64,000 bases of DNA from the NCBI RefSeq assembly GCF_002575655.3, contig NC_053039.3:237500622-237564621 (forward strand). Direction: 5' to 3'. The stretch comes from Aegilops tauschii subsp. strangulata. Lineage: Eukaryota; Streptophyta; Magnoliopsida; Poales; Poaceae. The translations under genes were made by a program, and so were the position numbers. The notes under the pieces are model-generated. The model was not told where the DNA came from, did no database searches, and saw only the letters and a list, made by a program, of their open reading frames with translations. Below, one piece after another: positions 32,904-44,199 of this stretch (the first letter of the stretch is position 1; the number at the start of each line of letters is the position of its first letter).

Positions 32904-35900
32904 TTAGGACTCAAAAACTTCCTCCTCTATATAGTCCAGTAGGCTATCTAACTTACAATCCTGCTGGGAATACTTGGCGGCTACTTTTACTTGGTCATAT
33001 ACCAAACTAACGGGAACTTCTTTCCCATCTGACCCTAGAGGTCTGACCCGAGCCATATGATTCGGATCAAGCTTGGTGTACCGTGTTTTCACCATGGCCC
33101 AAGCCTCTCGCGCACCCTCCCGGCAGGCCGATATTTTCCAGACTCGAATGCGCCGCCGTGCTCCCTTGAATAGCTCTAGGAGCTCCTCCATCTTTCCTGG
33201 AGGAGAGGCGGATGGCCACAAGGCCTTGGCAACGCTTTGCATCGCCTGCCGAGCTTGCTCATGCATGCGCGACATCTCTTGTAGCAGATCGCCAGAGAAT
33301 CCGGACATCTCCTCTTCGGGATGGCCCGTCAGCATACCTACAAACATAACTCTATCAGTATTTTAGTTTCCGAACTATCACAAGGTAAGTTCGGCCACAT
33401 ACTGAATATGCCGCCTCGCAGCCTTTTGTTCTCCTTTACGAAGTCAGCCAACTGGGCCCGCACATCCTTCAGTTCTTCACCCAGCTGGGTGTTTGAATCT
33501 TGGAGTTTGTTTTTCTCCTGTCTGACTCGGGCCAACACCCGTTCGCCTGCGGCATGCAGTCTTTTCGACTCTTTTTCCTCCAGTTGATCTGAGGATCCTG
33601 TTATGAGATAAAGCCGCAGTGGTCACACAGTTGCTATACAATAACTGTTCTTGATGGAGGGAAATATTACCGGAAGACGCCTTCTTGGACTTTTCCAGTT
33701 CGGCGGTCACTGCATTTAACTGCGTCCGGCACTTTTCTAGCTCTTGGGCTAGCAAGTCGTTCTTCCCAGAAAGAACCTGATTATGCAGCAATCCTCAAAT
33801 CAGTTGTTCCAACTATTTTAAGTCTCGGGGGCTACTGCATATGGTTATCACACTCAGACACAGTAAACTTACCTGCACATCTTTTAAATGCTGCTTTGTG
33901 GCTCTGCTAAGCCCATCTCGAGCAGCTCGGATGTATGCATCAGCCGAGCTGAAGGCGTTAAACGCCTCTTCCGAAAAGCGGGGGTCTCGTAAAATGGCCC
34001 TCCGGCGCCGATGATTCATGGCGCTCTCCACTTCTGAGTTGGCGACGGACATATTTTCTGAGCCCTCAGCCGAAGGACAGTCCGGCATCACTCCCATACC
34101 GGCCCCGTTTCCTCGGCTGGGGCCGGATCCTGGCTGTTGGGAGCATAACTGGCCGGATCCCCGGACACAGTCCGGCAAACTCTTTTCCTGATACAGGACG
34201 AACATGAAAGTCACAGTTGGATGCGACTATTAAAAAAACATATTTGCAAACCCATACCTCTTTGACGAGGGCCCGACCGTGTCTTCGTTTGCCTTCCTCT
34301 TCGAAGGCTTGCCCGGTGCGGGAGCCGCTCTCTTCGGAGTCGCTCCTGGAATAGCACGGCATGTCGAACGCCTCCCCTTTGAAGCACGAGAAAGTGCGGT
34401 GGGTGAGGTGGAACAGGAGAACCCTTTCGGGGGAGATGTCTCCTGACTACTTACGTGTGAAGCAGGGAGAAGGCCAGGGTAATCGGCGATGATGGCCACT
34501 TCTGTGCCGTTGTAGCTCACCTGGTAAAACACCCCATTCTCGAGCACCACGAATATGTCCGGATCTTCTTCGGATCAAGGGTCAAGGTCCCGATTGTGGC
34601 CCTCGGGCTGCGGGGCGGGGCTGTAAAGCCCTTCGAAAATCTTTCGCCAGTGCTGTTATCAATGGGCGGGTTAATGATCACTGAACATAGCTCGGGGAAT
34701 GGAATGAGTAGAGAGAGGAGTTGGGGGCTTACCCAGCTAGGAGGACTGTACATAGAATATCCTTCCATGTGCTTGATGCGCAGGAACTCCTCTTCCTCCG
34801 CTTTGAACAGCTCGGCCAATATTTTGGCCAGGGCGACAGGGGTGTCCGGACCCTTCCTGCCGCATCGGGAGGCGTCATCTTCCCCATTATAGTGCCACAT
34901 GGGAAGTCCTCTATATTGGAGTGGCTGGACCCCCCTGCACTACGGAGGTCGCCATTACTTCGACCATCGTATATCCAGACTGGGCGAGCATCTTTATCTT
35001 GCTCAAGAGTTGGCAAACCTCCGCACTATCTTCCTCCTCGAGGCTCCGAGGGCACCAGCTGTGGCCTTTCTTCAAAGGAACACTTGTAAACTCAGGAAGG
35101 CCCCTCCGGGCTGGGTCTGGAAGTACAACGTCCTCGATGTAGAACCACTCGGAAGTCCACTCTTCAGACGCCTTCTTCGGCGTGCCGGATAGGTATCCGG
35201 TCTCGGCAATGCGCCATATTTTGGCTCCGCCCACTTCAAATATTGATCCCTCGTGGTTACACGGGACAAGGCAGAATAACTTTCTCCACAGTTCCAAATG
35301 GGCCTCACAACCCAGGAATAGTTCGCATAAAGCGACATAACCCGCAATGTGCAGGATGGAGGCTGGAGTAAAGTTGTGCAGCTGGAGGCCATAATATTCT
35401 AGAAGCCCTCGGAGGAACGGATGAATTGGAAATCCCACGCCCCTTAGCAGATAGGGGACGAAACACACTCGTTCCCCCGGATGGATTGGGGAAATCCTTT
35501 GCCTGGGTTTTACCGTTAAAGGAGGCCAACCCTGCTTAAACAGGGACCAAATCCGCAGGGGGAGAAACCCCTGCGTTTGCAGCTTCACTAGCTGACCGTG
35601 GGATACGGAGCACTTCTCCCACTCGCCTCTCTCTGGGCCGTAGGGGCTGGGAACGCTAGACATGTTGGAGTGTTCTTTCCTAGCAACCTTTGAGGATTTT
35701 CTCCGCGGGATGATTGAATGGATATGGGATCCCATCTCGTTAAATAGACGATGTCCCTCGCGTGGCCACGGTGTTATGTGCAAAAATGCCCTGACCTCTC
35801 GCATCCGCTCAACACGTGGAAGCTGAAGTTGTTGATACACAGAAGCTGAGGGGTACAACATTAAATGGAGGGCCGAACATACTACTGGGAATTCATCGGT

Positions 35901-35936
35901 GGAGGAACCCGCCTTGCAATGCCGAAGACAATCCAT
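32904..35936 (-). pseudogene. Antisense accessory gene of the Fatima-like element (multi-exon)
   Basis: The gene is on the minus strand between integrase and the 3' LTR. Approximate exons are 35936-34258, 34187-33873, 33776-33671, 33597-33403 and 33337-32904, with GT-AG introns. The large first exon (MDCLRHCKAGSSTDEFPV; HPFLRGLLEYYGLQLHNFTP; EWTSEWFYIEDVVLPDP) is the region I know as the 'putative gypsy type transposon' domain. Then come a basic nuclear-signal-like segment (KPSKRKANED), coiled coils (ELEKCRTQLNAVTAELEKSK; RVRQEKNKLQDSNTQLGEEL) and a C-terminus shared with the gene at 1-1946. A C run at 34930-34935 and a second site near 34575 shift the frame, and the splice phase after exon 1 is unresolved. 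Function unknown. Confidence 0.75.
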
Positions 35937-35977
35937 ACGCCGAACACCTCGCCATTGAAGACTGGTTCGGGGGCTAC

Positions 35978-36456
35978 TGAGGGAGTCCTAGACTAAGGGG
36001 TCCTCGGGCGTCCGGCCTGTTAGCCATGGGCCGGACTGATGGGCTCTGAAGATACAAAGACCGAAGACTGCACCCGTGTCCGGATGGGACTCTCGCTGGC
36101 GTGGAAGGTAAGCCTGGCGATTAGATATGTAGATTCCTTTCTTTGTAACCGACCTTGTGTAACCCTAGATCCTCCCGGTGTCTATATAAACCGGAGGGCT
36201 TAGTCCGGAGGGCATATATTCATTACCATAGTCATACAAGCTGGACCTCTATGGTTTAGCCATTACGATCTCGTGGTAGATCAACTCTTGTAACACTCAT
36301 ATTCATCAAGATCAATCAAGCAGGAAGTAGGGTATTACCTCCATAGAGAGGGCCCGAATCTGGGTAAACATTGTGTCCCATGTCTCCTATTACCATCGAC
36401 CTTAGACGCACAGTTCAGGACCCCCTACCCGAGATCCGCCAGTTTTGACACCGACA
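35978..36456 (+). repeat. 3' LTR of the Fatima-like element
   Basis: It has the same length as the 5' LTR (479 bp), with TG...CA ends and the TATA box at about 36182. TTCGGGGGCTAC directly upstream is the probable polypurine tract. Confidence 0.95.
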
Positions 36457-36461
36457 GTCAT

Positions 36462-36931
36462 CTCTTCGCTTCCTAAGCTCGCAATCTCATTCGTGTTGAG
36501 AGCAAGCCTAGAGTACATTTCGCCGACTCCTTCACCGTCCTTCATCTTGAACTTCTCAAGTTGATTTTGAAGCACATCCAACTTTAATTCCTTGACGGAC
36601 TCGGTACCTTCGTGCATATGAACCAAAGTATCCCAAATTTACTTTGCATTCTCGAGGTGACTAATCTTGTTGAACTCCTCGGGGCACAAACCGTTGAATA
36701 AAATGTCACAAGATAGAGAATTGTATTGCAACATCTTCAGCACTCAGTTGCTTCACGATTCGGATCCTTACCATCCTCAAAGAATTCACCTTGCAAGCCA
36801 ATACGAACAATAACCCAAACAGCGGGGTTATGACCAAGAATATGCATTTTCATCTTATGCTTCCAACTAGCAAAGTTTTTACCATCAAAATATGGACCTG
36901 TACGCTGGTAGTTTCCCTCACTAGACGCCAT
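36462..36931 (-). pseudogene. Copia E0 gag, N-terminal part
   Basis: The start MASSEGNYQRTGPYFDGKNF, with ASWKHKMKMHILGHNPAVW, is typical for copia gag in grasses. A second frame holds ESVKELKLDVLQNQLEKFKM and VGEMYSRLALNTNEIASLG. It is cut at 36461 by the Fatima-like insertion and goes on at 26446. The start lies about 40 bases inside the primer site, as expected. Confidence 0.8.
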
Positions 36932-36970
36932 ACTCTCCTAGGTTGTGAAACCAATGCAATGGCGACCAAA

Positions 36971-36982
36971 GCTCTGATACCA
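36971..36982 (-). promoter_or_regulatory. Primer-binding site of E0 (initiator tRNA-Met)
   Basis: The minus strand reads TGGTATCAGAGC, the standard tRNA-Met primer site of plant copia elements, two bases from the end of the 5' LTR. Confidence 0.9.
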
Positions 36983-36984
36983 CT

Positions 36985-38436
36985 TGTAGGATCGAAAGTA
37001 TTTCTAAAGGGGGTGATTGGACTAATTGACCAAATAAAACCTAACCTTCTCCAAATTTTAGTTGTAAGCAGATTTTAGCAATTCTAGCAAGTCAAGTATC
37101 ACCCTACACATGCAATTCAAAGAGTGTAGCAGCAGAAAGTAAAGCATTGCACGTGTACGTCCATGTTTCCGATAGGTGGTGCTATCGTACGTCCATGTTG
37201 ATGGAGACTTCAACCCACGGAGGGTAATGGTTGCGTGGGTCCATGAAGGGCTCCACCCACGAAGGGTCCACGAAGAAGCAACCTTGTCTATTCCATCATG
37301 GCTTTCGTCCACGAAGGACTAGCCTCACTCGGGTAGACCTTCATGAAGTAGGCGATCTCCTTGCCCTTACAAACTCCTTGGTTCAACTCCACATGATCTT
37401 GGTGGCTCACAAGTGATACCTAACCAATCTAGGAGACACCACTCTGCAAAAGGTAATAGATGTTGTGTTGGTGGTGAACTCCTTGCTCTTGTGCTTCAAA
37501 TGATAGTCTCCTCAACACTCAATCTCTCTCACACAGATTTGGCTTGGGTGGGAGAAGAATTGGAGTGGAAAGCAACTTGAAGACTCTAGAAATCAAGGTT
37601 CAAATGGTATGAATGGAATATCTTGATCTCAACACATGAGCAGTTCTCTCTCAGAAAATGAATGGTGGAAGTTGTGTTTCGTTCTGATGGCTCTCCTTTG
37701 AGAGTGAGCAGTGGTGGAGGGGTATAAATAGGCAGCACCAAAAATCCAACCGTTACAAGTATTTGACCCAACTCGGTGGTACCGATATGAAAATCTTGGT
37801 GAGATTGACTAGTTCAAAAGAATTGACCGTTGGCGTTTTTGGTGAGACCGATTATACCATCCCGGTGAGACCGAGGTGCAATGGCTAGGGTAGAGCCGCG
37901 TCTCGGTAATTGTGACTGTTTTGTCTCCGTGATTCCAAAACGAAACAACTTCATCACAGAAACCTGGCAAGCCCTTCTCGGTGAGACCGAGAACCAATTT
38001 GGTCAGACTGAAATGTTAGGGTTTTGGCTGTGGCAGTAGAATGATCATCTCAGTGGGTTCGGGGCAGATAGTATCGGTGGGACCGAAATGATGATGAGGG
38101 TTTGGACTGATGTGATTGTGGGAAAGTGATTGAGGATTCTTGGAGGAATATCACTCAGACTTTGAGCAACAACCTCATCAACAATACCTTATCTCATTTT
38201 AATAGCATTGGCTTTCCTAAGGGACACACTGTGATCTTGAATCACTAAACCAAAAATGTAGAGTCTTGGAGTAGCCAAATTTTGTTCTTCACATTTTGAA
38301 GGGTCCACATCCATTAGTCCATGCCATGCCAATCATTGATCTTTTATGAAATCTATCATCAATGTTCATTAGATCAATGAAATATATGTTGTTATTAATT
38401 ACCAAAACCACCTGGGGACTAGTTGCACTTTCAACA
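36985..38436 (-). repeat. 5' LTR of copia E0 (1452 bp)
   Basis: On the minus strand it begins TGTTGAAAGTGCAACTAGTC at 38436 and ends CTTTCGATCCTACA at 36985. The middle has repeated phrases such as GGTGAGACCGA. The bases TCATC (38437-38441) are the expected target duplication, but the partner is lost. Confidence 0.85.
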
Positions 38437-40849
38437 TCATCTTTATGAAGGGAGGGGAAATGATACATGGTTGATCAAGTCAAAGTACAAAGAGTGGATT
38501 CAAGTTGGTCAACACACAAAGCATAGAAGATGTACCGAATGGGATCACGTGATCTCACGGTATGGTAAGCAATGCGCTTTGTGAACTAACCCGTGATCTA
38601 ATTGTGTGGTGGTTCTATGTGGGGTTAGGTATTTTTTTCATGGTCTTACATCAAGAGGAAGATATCATATAACAAGTGGTGGACGTCATCAAGGTTGAAT
38701 AACTATGTGGGGTTCAAGTGGAGCATCACATGCTTGAAGCTTGCCATTCGTTCTAGAGATAATGGACTTGTGAAGATGTGCTGGAGAGAGGCTCACCCAT
38801 AGTGGAGTATGGGGGAGCAATTCACTAGTCTTCATTGAGTCAGCGCAATCAAGAAAGGTGGTATAACTTGAGAAGGTCAAGATCGTCGTCATGTAGCTCA
38901 AGTGTATTATGCGCAAGGCAAAGGTTTGTCCTTCATATGTTTTCTATTTTACCAGTATCGTGGTGTTAGTCGGGAGATCGGTTATACGATCGGTAGCCAT
39001 ACTATCAAGGGAGGCTCTCGAGTGAGTAGCATGTTCGTATCATTCATCGAGATCTCAAACCTTTGCATCCTTGGCATAATCTTTCTTGGTTCTTGTTTGG
39101 ATTTTCTCTTTGTGAGGTTTTAGAGCTTGTGGTGATCTTCGCGACGAGCTCTAGTTCATCAAAAACATATTTCCTATGCATCTTCTATTACGCTTTCGAT
39201 GTTGGAGATTTTTCTGGTTCTTATTTGAGGAAAGGTTCTCACCCTTATATCATGGGTATTTTCTCCATTGCTAGTTATTAATTTTATATTAAGCTTCTGG
39301 TAGCTCCTGTTGTTAGCTTTCCAACAAGCTTGATTTCGTTGAAATTCGGAGTTCATTTTCAAAAGTTATGACCATTTTGGGTTTACCGGTTCCCGCGCCT
39401 CTCTGCCACCATCGGGGGCACAGGGTCATTCGAAAGTTGGCAAGTGTCCACGGCCATGTCCGGGTGCCCGGGGTCCCAAGGCCTGGGTGTCCAAGACCTA
39501 AAAGTTGGCTTGTAGCCTCGGCCATGTCCAGGTACCCGGGGTCTCGGACCGCCGGGTGCCCGACCCCCTCTCCGCATCTCTCGGCCTCCCAGGGTGCCTA
39601 GGGTCTCAGACCCCCGGATGTCCGGCCCCACCCGCGCACTTCTCTGGCACCCCTGGCACGTGCCCTGGGTCCTACCCTCGAGTGCCCGACCCTCCTTGCC
39701 GATGTTTCTATTTTTTGGTCCGGGTGCCCGGGGTTGAGAGGGATTTTTCTCTAGACCATCTGAGTGCCTGGATCCCTTTTGTTCGGATCCCCGGGGTGGC
39801 GGCTGTGTGCAACGACTCTTTTCACTTGGACGTATAAATACCCCCCCTTCTTCCACCTCCAACCATAGTTTTTGGAGCACGGTTTTCTCCTCCATTGTAG
39901 ACCCCCAGAAGCTTGATTTCTCTCTATTCCTCCCATGATTCTTGATTATTTTTTAGGGAAAGAGAGAGGATATATAGATCTATATTTCCACCAATCATTT
40001 TCTCCTCAGAGTGAGGGGAACCTTGTGGATATAGATTTTGGAGTTCTTTTTTGTTCTCCTCTTTTATTCTTCCTCTCATATTCCTCCATAGCATTAGTTG
40101 TTGTGGTGGAACTTGGGAGAAAAGGACTTGAGCACTCCATGTGATCTTGCCATTGCATTTGGTGCATAGGTTTGAGTTCTCCATGGTGATACGTGTAAGT
40201 GGAAGTTGTGAAGCTTAGTACTCTTGGGTGTTTGGTACCCCAGAGCTTGTTCCTCTTGAGTGTGTGGGATCCCTAGACGGATGGTATTGTCGTGAGCTCA
40301 ATCATTGGGGTGTGAAGCTTCGGGAGCCTCCAATTAAGTCCTAGAGATTACCCCGAGCAATTTTGTACGCGTTCGATGACCGCCCTCATGGGTCTCCAAT
40401 TTTACGGGTTCGGTGACCGCCCTCAAGGGTCCCTGAGTGAAGACACAGAACCTTGCATTGTGCAAGGGAGTGAGGAGAATACAGTGAGCCATTTTGGCAC
40501 TTGGGGAGCATTGTGCCTCCACACCGCTCTAAGGAGATTAGCATTCTCAATGGTGTGATATTCGAAATACATCATGGTCTCAACGTGCCTCGGTTATCTC
40601 TTACCCGAGCCCTTTACTTATGCACTTACTTTGTGATAGCCATAATGCTTCGTGTTATATATCTTACTATCACATAGTTGTTTATCTTGCTTAGCATAAG
40701 TTGTTGGTGCACATAGTTGTGCCTAATATATTTAGGTTTTGTGCTTGACAAATTAAAGGATAGTTTTATTCTACATTTGTTAAAGCCTAAACCATAATTA
40801 TTTTTAAACCGCCTATTCACCCCCCTAGGCGACATCCACGTCCTTACAG
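38437..40849. other. Unassigned repeat-like DNA resembling a retrotransposon LTR
   Basis: There is no supported gene. The right part has the look of a grass gypsy LTR: a long CT/GT-rich untranslated region, then CCGCCTATTCACCCCCCTAG shortly before a CA-type end near 40849. I could not find matching ends or a target duplication, so it is left unassigned. Confidence 0.4.
39455..39800. repeat. Degenerate GC-rich repeats around GGGTGCCCGGGGT
   Basis: Variants of GTGCCCGGGGTC and GTGCCCGACCC recur every 30-50 bases (for example 39472, 39535, 39556, 39685, 39725). The ORF on the opposite strand is a shadow of this repeat. Confidence 0.6.
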
Positions 40850-41619
40850 GTATTTGCGGTAAAACTTCTAGTGTAGGTGCCCTCTTTATGTTGCAAGCCA
40901 CATCATGATTCAAACTGTTGTTCATGCACTGTTAGTAAATTGCAATATGATGGCTTGCATAATACTTTTGAACTCTAAACATTAGAAATTACTTACAGAT
41001 GTTTCCTGTGCACTGTAACTCATACTGGAATCCTTCTTGATGGTGTGTGATTCTTCTGAAAACTTACTAGTGGATTCTTTCCTCTTGTTGTTTTTGTCCT
41101 TATGGAAGGACATGCACATCAGTACTACATATGATCTAATAATCAATAATATAAATATATATTAAGTTATTCATATTCTTACCATAGAGCTATGAGAGGT
41201 ATCATATTGTGAATAGCGAGTTGTATGGCTTTCCATCACAAAATCTTTGTTTACTTTTCCCTTGTTAGAAAGTTCCTACAACATGATGATAAATGGCGCG
41301 TCATGGTAGTGATTTCACCAAGGGTAACAGACACATGGCAGCCACCATAACGGGTCGTCGTTAAGCTATCGGTTGTCGGTTTTGCATCCGATACCCATTA
41401 GTAGCCCTGGCCAATAATGCTTCTCCACGTGTCAATTTCTCAATTGCCAACTAAACCACGTGTCATATCTACGTTGCGACAGATTTTGCGCATCCAACAG
41501 ATGATACATGCCAATGAAAAGGAGACACATGGTCGGGCCCAATAGTGCCCTTTACTTAAAAAGGTTTGCCCAATCAGAGGCCCACAAGATTTATAGAAAA
41601 GTTAGCGGGCTAGCCCACC
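40850..41619. other. No recognised gene
   Basis: AT-rich left half and a moderately GC-rich right half leading into the minisatellite. Nothing recognisable. Confidence 0.35.
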
Positions 41620-42270
41620 AACGCCTGCTTGCATATGGCCCATCAGCAATTTCGGCCCATTAATAGTACACTATGTATACGGGCCAAACTGCGGTCCGGT
41701 GTGTTTTTGGCCTTTTAGCGACCCGTCTATAGTTGGGCCAATTCCAGCCTGGTGTGTCTTTTAGCCTGTTAACGACCGACGATAACTTGGGCCATTTGTG
41801 GCCTGATGTAACATTCGACCGCTTAACGACCCATGCTTACAGTGGCACATTTCTGGCTTGTTCTCGCTTTCGGCATGTCGAAGGCCCGTGTACTATGTTT
41901 GTCCATTTATTACACAAGTTAGATTTCGTCATGTTAATGGTCTGTCTAGCAATTGGGCCGTCTAACCTCAGATAGATTTTAGCCTGCTAATGGCCCGTGA
42001 GCTCTTTGGCACATTTCAGGCCAATCTTCCTTTTGGCCTATTAAGGGCCATCTTTTCTTTTGGCCCAACTAAGCCCGAGTTGTTTTTCGGCGTGTTAATG
42101 GCATGTGGTCTGCATGGGCCACATAAGGCCGACAATTGATTTCATCCTGTTAACGTCCAGACCCACATTTCATTTTCGCCACCTAATGGCCAATGATTAT
42201 AATGGGCCTGCTTAAGAAGAGTGGGCCCATCTGGTCCATTAAGAGCCCAGGTGGATTAGGAACCTCATAT
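41620..42270. repeat. ~55-bp degenerate minisatellite rich in GGCC, about 11 copies
   Basis: The repeating pattern is TTTTxGCCTGTTAACGGCCCGT, then TGGGCCATTT and GGCC with 50-57 bases per unit. Clear units start near 41706, 41758, 41814, 41868, 41923, 41975, 42030 and 42081. Such repeats occur in some wheat DNA transposons, but I see no ends to prove that here. Confidence 0.75.
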
Positions 42271-42619
42271 TATTAGTGGGTCGACCCAGTAATGACCCCA
42301 CTATGACTACATATATTCGTTCTATTCCGATGGTGTCCTAGTAATGTTTTGGCCCGTCGGGCCCAGTCGATGCTTTCGGCCTCAACGGTAGCATATACAG
42401 TAACCAAATCGTTTATAAAAATAAAGTAACTAAGAAAACCTACATTGTACAATAAAGAAATGACAATATAGAAACTAAGAATAATCCTACACTATACAAT
42501 AAAGAAATTACGGCATATTCCATCCAATGGGCATCAAAGTTTGTCACCAGTGATAATAAAGTGCAACCAAACAGCAAATTACATACATTGGGCACATACA
42601 CCTCATACATCATGGACGC
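42271..42619. other. Flank of gypsy E3
   Basis: AT-rich, with a short internal repeat (ACATTGTACAATAAAGAAAT near 42443; ACACTATACAATAAAGAAAT near 42489). GACGC (42615-42619) should be one half of the E3 target duplication. Confidence 0.4.
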
Positions 42620-44199
42620 TGCTACTTCTTGAGCTTGCGTTGGTTTTTTCCTTGAAGAGGAAAGGTTGATGTAGCAAATTAGAGATAAGTATTTCCCTCA
42701 GTTGAGAACCAAGGTATCAATCCAGTAGGAGGTACACCCAAGTGTCCAATCTATGCACCTGCACAAACAATCAAACACTTGCACCCAATGCGATAAAGGG
42801 GTTATTTTGTTCACGGTCACTTGCAAGGATGAGATCTGATGGAGATAGATATAAAAGATTACAAAAACCTAAAACAAAATAAAAGTAAATAAATTGCAGC
42901 AAGGTATTTTTGGGTTTTTGATTTTATAGATATGAAAATATATGATGGAAAATAGACCCGGGGGCCATAGGTTTCACTAGAGGTTTCTCTCTTGAAAGAA
43001 AATAATACGGTGGGTGAACAAATTACTGTCGAGCAATTGATAGAAAAGCACAAAGTTATGACGATATCCAAGGCAATGATTATGAATAGAGGCATCACGT
43101 CCATGTCAAGTAAACTGACTCCTGCCTGCATCTACTACCATTACTCCACACATCTACCGCTATCCAGTATGCATCTAGAGTATTAAGTTCATAAGAACGA
43201 AGTAACGCCTTAAGTTAGATGACATGATGTATAGGGATAAACTCAAGCGATATGATGAAAACCCCATCTTGTTACCCTTGATGGCAATAATACAATACGT
43301 GCCTCACTACCCCTACTTTGTCACTGGGTGAGGACACCGCAAGATTGAACCCAAAACTAAGCACCTCTCCCATTGCAAGAAGAACCAATCTAGTTGGCCA
43401 AACCAAACCGATAATTTGAAGATAAATACAAAGATATCAAATCATGCATATAAGAATTCAGAAAAGACTCAAATAATATTCATAGATAATCTAATTATAA
43501 ATACACAATTCATCATATCTCGACAAACACACCGAAAAAGAATATTACATCGGATAGAACTCCAAGAACATCGAGGAAAACATTGTATTGAAGATCAAAG
43601 AGAGAGAAGAAGCCATCTAGCAACTAGATATGGACCAGTAGGTCTGTGGTAAACTACTCACGCTTCATCGGAAGGGCAATAGAGTTGATGTAGAAGCCCT
43701 CCATGATCGAATCCCCCTCCGGCAGGGTGCCGGAAAAGGCCCGAAGATGGGATCTCACCGGAACAGAAGGTTACGGCGACGGAAAAGTATTTTGGTGGAC
43801 GCTTCTGTTGGTTTGGGAATATTTGGGAATTTATAGTGCAAGGATTAGGGTTGGGGGACTCCCGAGGGACCCACAAGCCAGGGAGGCGCCCCCTAGGGCG
43901 CGGCCTGAGGGCTTGTGGATCCCTCGGGACTCTTCTGCCCCCCTCTCCAAGCTCCGCAGATGTCTTCTGGTCCAAGAAAAATCATCGCGAAAGTTTTATT
44001 CCGTGTGGACTCCGTCTGATATTCCTTTTCTGTAAAACTCAAAAACAAGGAAAAAACAGAAACTGGCACGGGGCTCTAGGTTAATAGGTCAGTCCCAAAA
44101 ATAATATAAAATAGCATATTAATGCATATTAAGCATCCAAAACAGAAAATATAATAGCATGGAAGAATAAAAAATTATAGATACGTCGGAGACGTATCA
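42620..44199 (-). repeat. 3' LTR of E3 (complete, 1580 bp)
   Basis: On the minus strand: TGATACGTCTCCGACGTATC at 44199 to GCTCAAGAAGTAGCA at 42620. It has the same opening as the LTRs of E1 and E2. Confidence 0.9.

Larger units (their letters stand above)
26452..36456 (+). mobile_element. Full-length Fatima-like Ty3/gypsy retrotransposon
   Basis: Both LTRs are 479 bp. Flanks are ATCAT (26447-26451) and GTCAT (36457-36461), a 5-bp target duplication with one change. The internal order is gag, protease, RT, RNase H, integrase on the plus strand, then an antisense multi-exon gene, then a purine/G-rich tract (TTCGGGGGCTAC) just before the 3' LTR. It is inserted in the gag of copia E0. Pol has several stops and frameshifts, so this copy cannot move by itself. 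Confidence 0.95.
19835..38436 (-). mobile_element. Copia element E0 (interrupted by E2 and a Fatima-like element), 3' end missing
   Basis: Read right to left: complete 5' LTR (38436-36985), tRNA-Met primer site (36982-36971), gag N-terminus (36931-36462), the Fatima-like insertion, gag remainder (26446-24753), non-coding DNA (24752-23815), the E2 insertion, and a last piece (19968-19835) ending at a scar against E1. No protease, integrase or RT is present and the 3' LTR is gone. The gag and LTR style (TGTTGAAAGTGCAACTAG) point to a Ty1/copia family common in wheat; I will not name it. Confidence 0.75.

Noticed and set aside
39383..39895. 170-codon minus-strand ORF
   Set aside because: It coincides with the GGGTGCCCGGGG repeats in LTR-like DNA and has no recognisable protein pattern.
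38437..40849. Complete solo LTR
   Set aside because: A CA-type end near 40849 and a chance GGTAT match were seen, but no convincing TG start with a matching 5-bp duplication.
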